Shown piece after piece: positions 21,125-32,440 of a stretch of 64,000 bases of DNA. The notes under the pieces are model-generated. The model was given only the letters and a program-made list of their open reading frames with translations, was not told where the DNA came from and ran no database searches. Position numbers and translations under genes: made by a program. Location: positions 13,873,585 through 13,937,584 of the forward strand of contig JALPQD010000006.1 of assembly GCA_023101885.1 (NCBI GenBank), read 5' to 3'. This stretch comes from Typhlomys cinereus (taxonomy: Eukaryota > Chordata > Mammalia > Rodentia > Platacanthomyidae). Positions within the stretch are counted from its first letter, which is position 1, and every line of letters starts with the position of its first letter.

Positions 21125-21142
21125 TGGCCCCTGAACAGGGAC
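21125..21142 (+). promoter_or_regulatory. Primer-binding site, lysine-tRNA-like
   Basis: TGGCCCCTGAACAGGGAC follows the LTR end after two bases. It matches the classic 18-nt site complementary to tRNA-Lys3 at 16 of 18 positions, with one difference being a CpG-type decay. In the family this is where the tRNA primes minus-strand DNA synthesis. Confidence 0.75.
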
Positions 21143-21254
21143 CGTGTAAAAGTAGGGTTTAGTGGAAAGATGGTAAAAAGAGGCAAAACTGTGTGTTAAG
21201 AAGACGGTAATTTCCTAGTAACAACCACCAGACATACTTTTTCTGAATCCAGGC
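21143..21254 (+). other. Possible leader remnant of the endogenous retroviral element
   Basis: About 40-100 bp after the primer site continue the leader direction, but no gag-like coding region follows. The internal part was lost or never arrived. Confidence 0.35.
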
Positions 21255-21420
21255 TTTCTAACTTTCTGCCTGGGTAACCAAATTTCTTATGTATTACTCT
21301 GAGTTTTCTCATCTGTAAAATGGGTGTTTTACTAGATAGAATTATGACTATTAAGTAAGAATTAGGTCAATGAGTCTAGCACTTATTAAGCACATAATAA
21401 TTCTCTTCTTTTATGTAGCT
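21255..21420 (+). mobile_element. MIR fragment
   Basis: TTCTGCCTGGGTAACC, then a CTGAGTTTTCTCATCTGTAAAATGGG phrase and AGCACTTATTAAGCACATAATAA reproduce the core and 3' part of the mammal-wide MIR SINE. Diverged and without a visible target-site duplication, as expected for its age. Confidence 0.75.
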
Positions 21421-22490
21421 AACCTGGCTGGGTGATTGGCATTTGCATATGCATGTGAAGTTTCAAATTTTCACAACATTAAGAGATTGTCTGGATTCAA
21501 CATTCTGATTTCCTCCTAGCACATTAGTTCAGGACCTCGGCAATGCAATCTATTTAATACATGAAAGAGACATATATCATACAAACTAGTGGTTCAGGAG
21601 TTCAATCTTAGAATTGATTTGCACCTTGGAAATTCACACAAAATTGTACTTTTTCGTTGAAGCAAAGATTATAGGTGTGCTGTATACTGACTAATAATTA
21701 TTTTGTTTTGTTTCCATTTTGATAAAATTCTGTGCTTGAATTTCTCCATTGTGCCTGTTCCTTCTACTGAAAAAATATATGAGAAAATAGTCAAAATAAA
21801 CCTAGTTTAATCAACAGGGATAAGAAAATACCTATCATGCTTCTTATTGTCAAGTTGATGTCATGTGATTTAGAGTGCAGAAAAGACAAATGTAGCTAAC
21901 TGTGCATTGGACTACTTAAAAATTTCAAATCATTATAAATAATGGATGGATACATTATACTTATGCTTAAGCCAGGAGGGTGCTCACTCTGTAATTTAAG
22001 GCATCAATATCCTAACAGTGTTTATTAAGGAAAAAATGTTTCTCTCATCCTCTTACTTCAAAATATAAGCCATAAAAAATTGATTTTTTGAGTGATGGGG
22101 GCATTTATTAAATACTGTTGAGGTATGTGCATAACTATTTTGAAGCAAGCACAGGGTAAAGAAGAAAGAGAGCAAATGGAAATGCCATCCAAGAGGCAAA
22201 CATGAATGAAGGACTCAGAATAACAGGAGAGGAAAATGGCAGAAAGAGGAATTTATTTGTCTCCTTTTTTTCCTGGCTGGTTATGTCTGAATAAGAAGAG
22301 CTGGGTGTGTTCACAGAAAAGAATCAGGATTGGAGATATGAGTTAGAGGATAATTGTCAACCTGACATGTGCTATGTGATGGGGGATATAGTGCTAGTGT
22401 TCTGGAACTGGCTGGTTATGAAATTTTCAGGAATCTTGTGAGCTACTTGTTACGAGCCTAAGACTTTGGAAGATGGGTTTAAATAAACAC
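21421..22490. other. Unassigned sequence
   Basis: No gene or certain repeat seen over about 1 kb. Confidence 0.45.
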
Positions 22491-22740
22491 TTGTTGTACA
22501 ACCATGAGAACCTGAGTTCAAATCCCTAGAATGTGTGTAAAAACTAGATAACAGTGAGAATATCTGTATTCCATGCGATCCTATGAGGAGATGGGAGGCA
22601 GAGCTCAGAGAATTCCTGGAAGCTCACGGGCCAGTTATCCTAGTGTACCCAACAGAAAAAGCACTAAGTAACCCTATCTCACACAAAATGATAGACACCT
22701 GAGGGTGTTTCCTAACCTCTACATATGTCAGGACAAGGAT
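22491..22740 (+). mobile_element. B4-type SINE, diverged
   Basis: CATGAGAACCTGAGTTCAAATCCC is the tRNA-like head end. The B1-like body (GGAGATGGGAGGCAGAGC, GCTCACGGGCCAGTTATCC) and the trailing CACCTGAGGGTGTTTCCTAACCTC phrase follow in B4 order. It ends in a CA/AT-rich tail. Confidence 0.72.
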
Positions 22741-22779
22741 GTGCACATATGCATGCATGCACAACATGTACACATCATA

Positions 22780-22830
22780 TGCACATACATCATATATGCA
22801 CATACATCATATATGCACATACATCATACA
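22780..22830. repeat. 17-bp minisatellite, three units
   Basis: Three units of GCACATACATCATATAT in tandem, directly after the B4 tail; probably expanded from it. Confidence 0.85.
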
Positions 22831-24879
22831 CAACACAAAAAGGAAAGAAAAATATCTCCTATTTGCAACTAATTGTTGTGTTAAAAGGTGAAACATCAAT
22901 GCAGTCTTTTAATTTATATTAAGCATATTAAAGTATATTGATTTGTATCAAAACAAAGGAGAGGAGTGCTCAAAAGATCCTTACTTGTTAATTATTTTTA
23001 GTTATTTACATCTCTATAATGGACATACTATGCATTTGTGTATCACTTGCGTCTCTGCCAAGCTCTGCATCTGATTGATTGTATTATATTGATTGCTTGA
23101 AACTAGCCTTGGTAGGGATGTTTATAGTAAGGAAATTTTCAAGTATTGCAAATTAGAGAATTTTTTCCTTTTCCTTTACTTCATTTTTCTGTAGAACTGG
23201 TTGTGAAACACTTACCAACATGCCACTGGATATGAGAGGGAGTAATGTTTGAAGTCAGACCAGAACGAGTTTAGATAAAGACATTTTGTTAGGAAAAATT
23301 TTAAGTATACACAAAAAATAAAAAGAATTTCATTTAGGTGGTCCAGAAAACCATAACCTAAGTTCAGTAACTATCAACAGGTTTTTCAATTTTGCCTAAT
23401 TATTCTCTGAAGTATTGTAAGTTAATCCCAACTATATGGTTTTTTTTTTCAGTCTCAAAATATTTCAGTGTTTGTCTCTGATGTTTAGGCATTTCAAAAA
23501 AGATAGAGCTATAACTTATTATAAATCAAATAGTGATGAGGGTAACTTCAGAATGTTTTTAAATACTAATTCACATTTAAATTCCTGATTGTTTCAAAGG
23601 TGTTGTTTTTAGAACTGGCTTGTTTGAATTAGGGGCCAAACAAGTGAACTGGTCTTTTTAATAACTGAAAGAGACCAGAAAGTGATGGGAGCTGTCTGAG
23701 ATGTCATTAAAGCACAGGAAAGGCAGATTTCACAGACCACAGTTCAAAGCAAGGATTAGAGAAAAATAAAACTGTTTCATGTTTATGCCCTACTGAGATC
23801 AGATTCTTCAATAAACTGGTTATATAATGAAGGACAAAATCCATTTTGTGCTTTGAAAAAACCATACAGGTTATAGTGATAATGATACTTAACTTTTGGG
23901 GGATCATGGACCCCTTTGATAGATCATGGGCTCTTTTCCTAAATGTGATGTTCATACTCAATGTATAGAATTCTTCCATGTGATTTGAGCTTTTTATCTA
24001 CAGTACTCATCTTGGACCCTGTGGAAACAGAATTAAGACCTGGACTTAGTGAAATGGAAGGAGATATTATTTGAATCAAAAGTAGTAAGTTACAGTCAAG
24101 CATATACAAAATGCTATTGGAGCATAGAGCAACAGAATGGTCGATTTTGTTAGGCAGCAGGGAAAATGACATTGAGAGGAATTTGACATTTTCCTTAAGA
24201 GCTCATCAAACAGAGATGGTGACTAGAGTTGGTATGCCAAAGCTAGATGTGAGGTGAGATGGGATTAAAGGGATGACTTGGCCAAGAGGTCAATAGCCAC
24301 ATGGACTCATATGAAGTAATAGAGTTTTAATTTGTTCCAGTTGTGACTGGTGAATGATACAATCAACTTTTCACAGAGGAAAAACTTCAGTGGAGCAATA
24401 AAGTATTGGATGGTCACTGGTAAGGAGTAGTTATTAACAGTCAGAACTATGGTTTGATGGATGGAGTTTGAGAAGAGGAATGACCTTTAAGAAATTAAGT
24501 GGAGATATATATACAAATATGCAAGGATTGTAAAGAAAAAAGAGAAATTAAGGAAGACAAAAATTAAATTTAATGATCTGGAAAAGAGATAATGCTATTT
24601 ACTCATGTAGAGATTATGGGATGCAAAACTGAGGTTAGAAAAGAGTTAGAGAGTAAGAAGAAGAGAAAGGGCAAGAGAGAATAGACAAAAGCCATGGTTT
24701 GTGGACGTGTCTAATTGAGTTATCTCTGGATACACATAGAGTCCCAGAAGGTATGCTGGCCCAGTACTTTGGATGCAAGTCAAATCCAGTTTGGGATCAT
24801 TTATAAATTTTTTTAGGGCTACAGATGGATTATGACTAGTTTTATCACCCAGAGAATGTTTATGACTTCTCTATTACAG
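22831..24879. other. Unassigned sequence
   Basis: About 2 kb without a recognisable gene or clear repeat. The purine-rich part 24500-24690 has no motif. Confidence 0.45.
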
Positions 24880-24881
24880 AA

Positions 24882-24927
<46 letters not shown>

Positions 24928-25175
24928 ATGTAGAGGACATTGTTGAGTTCTTCCTCGATTGTTCTCCACCTTATTTTTTGATAAGCTCTTTCATGAAACC
25001 TAGAGCTCACCAATTCAGATGGACTATCTGGCAGCAAGCCCCAGGGATCCTCCTGTCTCTATTTTACCAAGGACGAGATTACAGGCTCTTTAAATGAATC
25101 CTGGCAATTGAACTCAGCCCAGGTCTTCACGTTTACCTGCTAGCATTTTAATGAATGAACTATCTCCCCAGCCCT
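24880..25175 (-). mobile_element. B4-type SINE, minus strand
   Basis: A (TG)n tail at 24884-24925, then GAAACCTAGAGCTCACC, CAGCAAGCCCCAGGGATCCTCC, GACGAGATTACAGGC, TTGAACTCAGCCCAGGTC and ATCTCCCCAGCCC at the right end. This is the inverted B4 order: tail, B1-like body, tRNA-like head. Confidence 0.8.
24884..24925. repeat. (TG)n microsatellite
   Basis: An uninterrupted TG run of about 21 units; it is the tail of the minus-strand B4. Confidence 0.97.
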
Positions 25176-25204
25176 TGGCATAATTTTTTTTGAAAGATAA
25201 AATT

Positions 25205-25495
25205 TGGCCATAGGCCTAGCGAGAGGGCTGAGTCAGTGAATGACCTGCTGCGTAAACACAAGGACCAGAGTCTGGGTTACCAGGACACACCGCCAGGAGT
25301 GGCGGTGCACGTCCATAACCTCAGCACTAGGGAGAGCGGTGGTGATGAAGACAAGCAGATACCTGAAGCTTATTGGCCAGTTATTCTAGCCAAATTCGTG
25401 CACATCAGGTTCAGTGAAGATCCTATCTCAAAAAATTAGGTAGAAAGTAATTAAGGAAAGACACCTGACTCTGACCTCAGACATCCATATCTATA
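25205..25495 (+). mobile_element. B4-type SINE, plus strand
   Basis: Starting near CCATAGGCCTAGCGAGAGGGCTGAG, with GGAGTGGCGGTGCACGTCC, CAGCACTAGGGAGAGCGG, a TATCTCAAAAAATTAGG phrase and GACACCTGACTCTGACCTC. It lies close to the opposite-orientation B4 at 24880-25175, so the two could form a hairpin in RNA. Confidence 0.72.
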
Positions 25496-25559
25496 TATAC
25501 ACATGTACATGCATCTACATGTGCATATACACACTAATAATACAACACATGCTCATTCA

Positions 25560-25562
<3 letters not shown>

Positions 25563-25626
<64 letters not shown>

Positions 25627-25627
25627 C
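25563..25627. repeat. (TC)n(AC)n compound microsatellite
   Basis: About 24 TC units pass directly into about 9 AC units. It lies just downstream of the B4 tail and could be derived from it. Confidence 0.97.
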
Positions 25628-26984
25628 ACACACTTAACTCAAGACGTGGAATTTGAAAGAAAAATAAGTTACTCTAATCCTACTTCGAAAATGCAAATCT
25701 TTCTAAACACAAATCTCACCATGCCACTTCTTGCCTCAAACCTTTTATTAATAGTATCTAAAGCTAAAACTCTCCTTTCCCTGTCCTACTTATTATTACT
25801 AATGAGTGTGATATTGATGCTTCCAGGGGCCTTTTCCTAACTCATCAGGGCCAGGTATCAGTGATAGAACCAATCTTTTTTACACAGTGGCATTTCCTCT
25901 CCTAAGTAGCTTACTGGCAAGGGACTGCCATCACTTCATGATTTAGAAGAGGGTGCTCCTGTGAAATGTAATTAAAGTCCAACCATATGCCAGCAATTTG
26001 ACGTAAGTTATATCCTGGTGGTGAGGAAACTTAAGTGAGAGTTCAGACAGCAAAACACCTAAACTTAGTTCTTAGACTAGGTAATCTTGCTCCAGCCTAT
26101 TTTTCTTGGTTCAGTCATAGAATTCTCTCTGACTGCGAGTTGGTTGTGCTTTGTAAGTCAGTTTCTATTCTTTTGCTCACTTCGAAAAGACTATTTCTTC
26201 ACGTGTCCTCAGTTTAGTTTAACCGCCCAAAAAGGAGGAATGGGGTGCTAAAATTAAGCATGTAAAATGAAGGTGAGAAAGACAGCATGGGAACAGAGTG
26301 AAGAAAAACAATGTGTAATTTTTACTTTCGAAAGGCAGAGTGTGAAATAAGCAAAAGAATAGGTCATTTGAGCCATGTTAAATTCTGTTATACTGTTGAG
26401 ACACATCTTAAGAAACGTGTTAATCTAATGCCAGGCACACCATGAAAATCTGCCAGTCTAAAACTATGCTCCTACTGCCAGGGACTCAAGCTTTGCATTT
26501 CTTAGAAGCATTGATCAGTGTAAATGCAGGTCGATCGAGCCTTTCACGTTTGCATTTAAATGTTAATCAATCACATTTTATTAAAAATTTAAAGCAAAGG
26601 GAGAATGGAAAAGTGTATGAGTCTGTGCTTATGACAAAGACGTCAAGTTGAGGTCTGTTCTGAAATGACTTGGAGAGTTGTTTTTTTTTTTAATGTGAGG
26701 AATGTGAAGGTCCCATCTAGATGACAGATACCCAGGGTGGTAGTAATTAGCTGGGATGGGGTGAGAATAATGAACAGTTATTGACAAATCTCTTCTTTGC
26801 AATATGAGCATCAGAGTGCCTTTTCAAAATGTCTGGGCAAATCTACATGCCTTCAAGCCTTCCATTCACTGCTTCACAGATTATTACTGAATATCCACTA
26901 TCACTGTAGATTCTTTGAATACCATTTGTAAAAGATACATTTTTACATTATTATCATAGCGATATAAAATATAAGATTTACTAT
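25628..26984. other. Unassigned sequence
   Basis: No exon or classified element recognised over about 1.35 kb. Confidence 0.45.
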
Positions 26985-27421
26985 TGTCATAGTAAATGGC
27001 ACAGGCACAGGTATGAACTTGACTGTTGAGGGTTTGAACTCTGAGCACATTTGTGGAGAATTAGTAGTTGGGTAAAGTCCAGAGCAAACCTGTAGGAGAT
27101 TGTCTAGCTGATGGAGAAGGCCCAGCCTATGATGGGTGGGACTAGGCCCTGAACGGATGCTTAAAATACTGAGAGTTGATTCAGGAAGTTGGCATCCTTT
27201 TGTACACTTGGCCAGATGTGGTCTGGAAAGTATGGATCGTCCCTCTCTCAGTCATTATGTAGAAATGGTGTGGCCAGTTCCCTTGGCCTTGGTGTTGGCG
27301 TAAGTTCTCCTGTCAAGCTGGACTGAGAACTGTAACCGGAAAATTGTAAGAAAATAAACCCCTTGTTCCCTTAAGCTGTTTGATAGTCATTTATCAGCAG
27401 CCATGCAGGTGTACTGCAACA
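26985..27421 (+). repeat. ~430-bp LTR-like repeat, copy 1
   Basis: It starts TGTCATAG and ends CTGCAACA. It contains GAACTTGACTGTTGAGGGTT, the GGAGATTGTCTAGCTGATGG phrase, GTGTGGCCAGTTCCCTTGG and AATAAACCCCTTGTTCCC. Flanks ACTAT (26980-26984) and AGTAT (27422-27426) agree at 4/5. TG...CA ends, a polyadenylation-like signal near the 3' end and a 5-bp duplication together suggest a solo LTR of the ERVL/MaLR class. No internal region is present. Confidence 0.7.
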
Positions 27422-27424
27422 AGT

Positions 27425-28300
27425 ATTTTAATGAATTTTAAGAATACAGATGATACATAAGTGCCTCCACATTGTTCTGCCACCATTACCATGCAGCTCT
27501 ATAACTCTTACATTTTTATCAAAAATAGCAGTCATTCAGCCACAGTAGTGTTCCTATGCTTAAGGGGAACATAGGAAAGGGTTCTGGGAAATGCCACTGG
27601 GTCCTTGTACGTCATCAGAGAGGAGGGCCCAGAGGAGAGTCAGGCATGCACAAGAAAGGACTCTCTGGGAATTGGGGGGGAGGCATGGGGGGATGGGGAG
27701 GGAGGGGTGAGGGGAGGGGGAGCAGGGGGTTCGGGGGGAAGAGGAGGGAGGGAGGGAACTGGTGTACCTATTAAGTTTGTATGAGCGGAAATAATAATAA
27801 AAATGTATATAAAAAATAGCAGTCATTGTTTTTTACCTCTTTCTCTTAGATACCACCATCTACTTTCCATCTCTCTGTATTTGACTATCTAACTATCTCA
27901 CATAAGACAGAGTCATACAATATTTGTCTTTGGTGACTAGTTTATTTCACTTTACACAATTTCTTCAGGCTTAATCTATTTTGTACTATGTGTCAAATCT
28001 GCTTTCTTTGTGAAAGTAATTGATAGTCTATTGTATGCATATGCCACATTTTATTTACCCATTTGGCTCTCCTCCATATTTTAGCTATTATGCATGATGC
28101 TGATAAGAGCATGGGTATGTAACACCTGCTTGAGTTCCTATTTCCAATTCTTTTGAATACATAAATGGAAATGGAAATGTAGGACTTACATGATAATTTA
28201 ATGTTTGATTTTTTTTTGAGGAACCACCATGCTGCTTTCCAGAGCAGCTGTTCCACTTTACTTTCCTGTCAGCAACATGCAAATGTTCCAAAAATGATAT
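27425..28300 (-). pseudogene. Ancient L1 3' region (ORF2 end and 3' UTR), minus strand
   Basis: 27427-27540 and 27828-28000 read, on the plus strand, like the reverse complement of the eutherian L1 3' UTR (ACATTGTTCTGCCACCATTACC; GAGTCATACAATATTTGTCTTTGG). 28000-28290 matches the inverted last ORF2 exon-like segment (TATTTACCCATTTGGCTC; GAGGAACCACCATGCTGC; CTGTCAGCAACATGCAAATG). The two 3' UTR parts are separated by a young L1 insertion (27537-27811). Frames are broken. Confidence 0.75.
27537..27811 (+). mobile_element. Young L1 3' end, 5'-truncated, plus strand
   Basis: It begins inside the 3' UTR (TTCCTATGCTTAAGGGG), then a G-rich polypurine tract at 27675-27765 and a tail AATAATAATAAAAATG. 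A perfect 16-bp duplication AAAAATAGCAGTCATT lies at 27521-27536 and 27812-27827. Inserted into an ancient L1. Confidence 0.95.
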
Positions 28301-28805
28301 TTTAAAAGCTGAAAGTTAAAAGAAAAGCACTATAAAACATTGAGAAGGAAAGATGGGTTACAAAAGGCCAAGTGAAAGAAAACTGCTCCTTCTCTTAAAT
28401 TGAGTGATAATTTTCCAAGTGAGAATCTTCGAATGAGTTTCTCATATGCCCTAGCGTTGATGACCTGGAATTTTCAGATATGAACACAAAATCTAAGGAG
28501 TCAGGAAGAGTCTCGGGCTAATGCTTGTAGCATGGAGCAGCCCTTCACATGTATCCCTGTGTGCTTTATAGAATTATTATTTTTTAATGTAGGCTGGTAT
28601 ATGAAAGAAAAGGTTAGCAAACACTGCTCTGAACTGCAGAGATAGTCAGAATTAAAACCAGATAGAAAGGCAAAGACATGAAACTCTGATTCAACAGAAC
28701 TATTTATTGACAACTTGCCTTAGTCCAGGTATTAGGTCAAACTGGGGATACCTCAAAGCTTCTAGACTAAACATCATAAAAAAATGTATTTCCAAAAGGC
28801 TTCCC
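28301..28805. other. Unassigned sequence
   Basis: Nothing recognised. Confidence 0.4.
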
Positions 28806-29037
28806 CTCTTTTGTTTATTTTGCTTTCTTGAAACAGAGTTTCCCTATGGATCCCAGGATGCCTTGAATTTATGGTAATCCTGCTGTCTCAGTCTCCCCAA
28901 TGCTGGGATTATAAGTGTGTGCCAACATGCTTGCCCTTCTTTTTTAAATCTTATTCTTTTTGATAATATGATAAAATGAACCCAGGGCCTGAAACACACA
29001 TTCTAGGCAAATGCTTCAGCTATTTATCACCCTGGGT
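28806..29037 (-). mobile_element. ID-B1 composite SINE, minus strand
   Basis: 28835-28930 is an inverted B1 (GAAACAGAGTTTCCCTATGG; CTGGGATTATAAGTGTGTGCC). It is followed by an inverted ID-like head (TGAACCCAGGGCCTGAAAC ... TATTTATCACCCTGGG). The order B1 then ID on this strand is the rodent ID_B1/B4-type arrangement. Diverged, with no duplication seen. Confidence 0.72.
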
Positions 29038-32000
29038 TTTGTCTTTTAAAATTAAGAAACCAATAAATAAGCAGAATACAACATAAATACAGCATGTTAA
29101 GGGAGGGGTAGCAATATTATATAGACATCCCAGCTAGGAATCTTTAGCTCTTCAGATCTTGGCATTTGATAAGAGAGCTCTTTGAATTATTCTCATTTTC
29201 CCTCACATGGAGGCCAAAAGCATTACCTATTTCTCCTTTGTCAAATGTGGATGATCAAGGTAACTTGGCCATATATTGAGACAAATAAGACTGTGAATGG
29301 AACATGGCTGCATGCTACAATTTATATTTTGCATTTGATGGGCAGGGATTTTAAAATTATCATTTACACTATAATTCAAGAAAGAACTATGAAGGATCAA
29401 GGAAGATATCACTGATAACTTCTACCCATGTCTGACCTCCAGGCTGAGTTGACGTCTGGTTTTCCTCCCTCTTGGAGGTTATTATAATAGTGCATAGAAC
29501 TCACTATTTTGATATCTGCTTACTTATCTCTACCTATCCCACTAGACTCTCATAAAGGAAGATACTACCTAGAAACCTTTGTAAGATGAGCAAATAAGTA
29601 AACAAAAAGAGGAATATAAAGCAACCAGAAGTTTTTACATCAAGAACTGAAATATGGTAATTTGGAAAGATTGCTCTGAGAATGGAGACAGAGTCTTCAC
29701 TGATTTTTTTTTCAGTTACCACATGAAACATGCTTCTATTTGTTGTTCCACTGAAGCATTATCTAAACTACATGTTTATATCTCTAGCCTAAAGTCTTCC
29801 CTTCTTCCTTTCTCTTAATACGTGACTGAATGGCTCTACAAGTTGTAACTGTCTTGAGTTCATTTTGCTTTTATACTTTTTGTTTAATAGATCTAATTTA
29901 GCAAATGAGCCCCTCTCTTTTCCTGGATTTTTAAAAAAGGATTATTATTATTGCTACATGTACTTATTGTTATCACAAACATCTTACCTTTCTATCCAAC
30001 TTGATTGCTTATCATATATACATCTTTGATTTTTGTCAAAGAGGGTAGCAAAGAGTCTCTTCTTTTAGATTTTACATTCTTGACAGAAATAAGATTATTT
30101 CTAGCAAGTCAATAACACATATCCCAGAGAATTGAAGCATTATTGGGTTTGAATAAAAATGTATTTTGGTTATTGACATTTTGATCTGAAATGCTGTAAA
30201 AGCATAAACATCCTGAAAGGAAGAGGATGAGAGATTTCTTTGTAATTCAGAACAACAATATATATGGGTAAAATTCTAGGAAACACTGGAAACCCTCCAA
30301 ACAATTGCCAGATGTCCTTTCTGGATCCTGGAGAATAGGGCTTTGTTGCTAAGAAGATGATGCTCCCTATCCTTCACACTCATCTGACACCAAGCGACAG
30401 GAGCTGATGTAAGCAGAGCAGGGATCTAACAATGTCAACTGTGCTGACATCATCCTAGCTGTGTGGGGCTTGTGGGAATTTAGAATATCAAACATCCCAT
30501 CAAGGGCAGGGACCAGGTGTGACTCATTTCCCTGGAGAAGCAGGGTGAGGAAGGGAGAGGGCAGAATTATCTCACACTGACACACATGCTGCCTTTCAGT
30601 TGAGCTATTTGACTGGTTTATTTGAAAGCAGGAAAAAACATTGTTCTGTCTCCCTTCTTATTTTTCTGCCAGAAACACTGTGTATTCTAGTCTACCTATT
30701 TCAGTCTGCAATGGAGTACTTTGACGTTTTAATGTATGGAAATACACATTCTTTACGATCGTGGGTTTTTAATATTACATGAACCCACTATGAGAGCAAT
30801 TCAGAGAATTTTGCTCTTTCTTCCCCCACCCAGTAACACCTAGTGAACCCCATGCAGACAGCACTGAATTAGAAAGACTCTGAACAAAAGAGTGCATTGT
30901 AAAGTAGCTGACATTGGGAATTGCTAAATGAATATAGTATTCCAGGGTCCAAAGTGAATGTGGTGCTTGATATGGAGGGAAGGCATACTTGTACTGTGAA
31001 CACATGCTCAGTGAATCATCAGTGATTACACCTTGGATACAGAACATTAAAAAGAACTGATAAGTAAGTAAGTGTGGGTATCAGCATATAGGCTTTGATA
31101 TACTTTATGAGGTTTATTATTTATCAATTGACTTTAAGGTATCATAGACAGTAACAACGAGCACAATACTCATCTTGGTGTTAAAGATTCACAAGTGTCT
31201 TGTCCATATGGAGCATTTCATTAGAGTGATTGAGGTGGGGCAATTAAATCAGAAAGAAATGTACATCAAAGCAATCAAAACACCTTTCTAAAGGTTTAGT
31301 GTGTGATAGCAATATAAGAGTCATACATAGTGAACTAAATTATGGTTACATCTCTTCTGAATGATACCAGAGTGTATGGTTACTATGGAATAGTAACTTA
31401 CCTACATCTTATGTCAGTTGTCACACATGGAACCCAAGAACATGGAACCCTGTTGTTACCTTGAGCTTCTTGATACAAAATGTCTCTTGTTTTTCTATTT
31501 ACTATGTAGGTTCAGTAAAATGGCATATGCAGGATAGATTGTAAAGCATATTGGAATCAAATGGGTATTGGTTGTGATTAGTATAGATTGAACAGCACAG
31601 GAAAAAAATGATATTTTTCATATCATTAGGATATTACACCAAACAGTTACTTTTTGGGAAGAGGGACTTCTTTGGAATAATAGTAGAAAGATATAAAGAA
31701 GTTATTATGTTATTATGTTACTATGAGCTTCTAAATAAGTTTATAAGAGAAATAAAATGAAGCTAATATATCGCTGGAAAGTGTCTTAAATTCTGAAGCA
31801 GATGTTGAGACATGTAAATCAATGTACATTTCACTTCTTACCTTTTGAAAGTTACTTGGTGAAGCATTTCTCTGTATAGCCTCTGATCATTATTTTAAAT
31901 AGAGGGAGATGGAGATTTGTAATAGTTTACAAAAATGCTTTTATGATGCTGATAATGAAGAGTACATTTTAAGTGGTTCTTGGCATTCTCTAGAATGCTC

Positions 32001-32054
32001 TAGGGAAATATTTTCATGTACTGAAAGATGAGTTATCATGCATCACAAGAGTAT
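29038..32054. other. Unassigned sequence, ~3 kb
   Basis: The longest stretch in the left half without a recognisable repeat or gene. Frames of 60-90 codons overlap on both strands and show no motif. 30340-30600 is somewhat more GC-rich, but I could not assign it. Confidence 0.45.
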
Positions 32055-32440
32055 CTTGTCTGTTTCTTTTTCTGTTTCTATGATAAAGTACTCTGAAAAA
32101 CAATTTAAGAGAGAAAGAATTTATTTGCATGTATAGTCCATCATAGTAGGGAAGTCAAAGCAGCAGGAACTTGAAACAACTGTTCACATCAAGTCCACAA
32201 ACAGAAAGCAGAGAGAGATGAATATATAAATTCAATCACTAGTCATTTTAGACACTCCAGGAAATGATCCAGCCTTCAACTGAGATGAGTTTTTCTACAT
32301 CAATTAAGATAATCAAGATAATTTTTCATAGACATTCTCAGAGGCTAATGTTAATACCAATAATCCTTTACAAGTATTCCTGGAGGCTTGCCTCCTGCAT
32401 GCCAAATTAACAATACTACCATATTGTGATCCCTAGATCC
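32055..32440 (-). repeat. Older LTR-like interspersed repeat, minus strand
   Basis: TTTCTATGATAAAGTACTCTG, then GAGAAAGAATTTATTTGC, AGTCCATCATAGTAGGGAAG and AGAAAGCAGAGAGAGATGAAT follow the same order as 8745-9050. Diverged; edges approximate. Confidence 0.5.

Noticed and set aside
22780..22830. CRISPR-like short regular repeat
   Set aside because: Three 17-bp units with no spacers, next to a SINE tail: a minisatellite in a mammalian genome.
27556..27774. Glycine-rich 72-codon frame
   Set aside because: It reads the G-rich polypurine tract of an L1 3' end, as do similar frames at 34189-34461, 38434-38637 and 58028-58237.
30340..30600. Slightly GC-richer block as a candidate exon
   Set aside because: No frame is open throughout, with no splice-site pair or similarity. 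The minus-strand frame of 72 codons has no motif.
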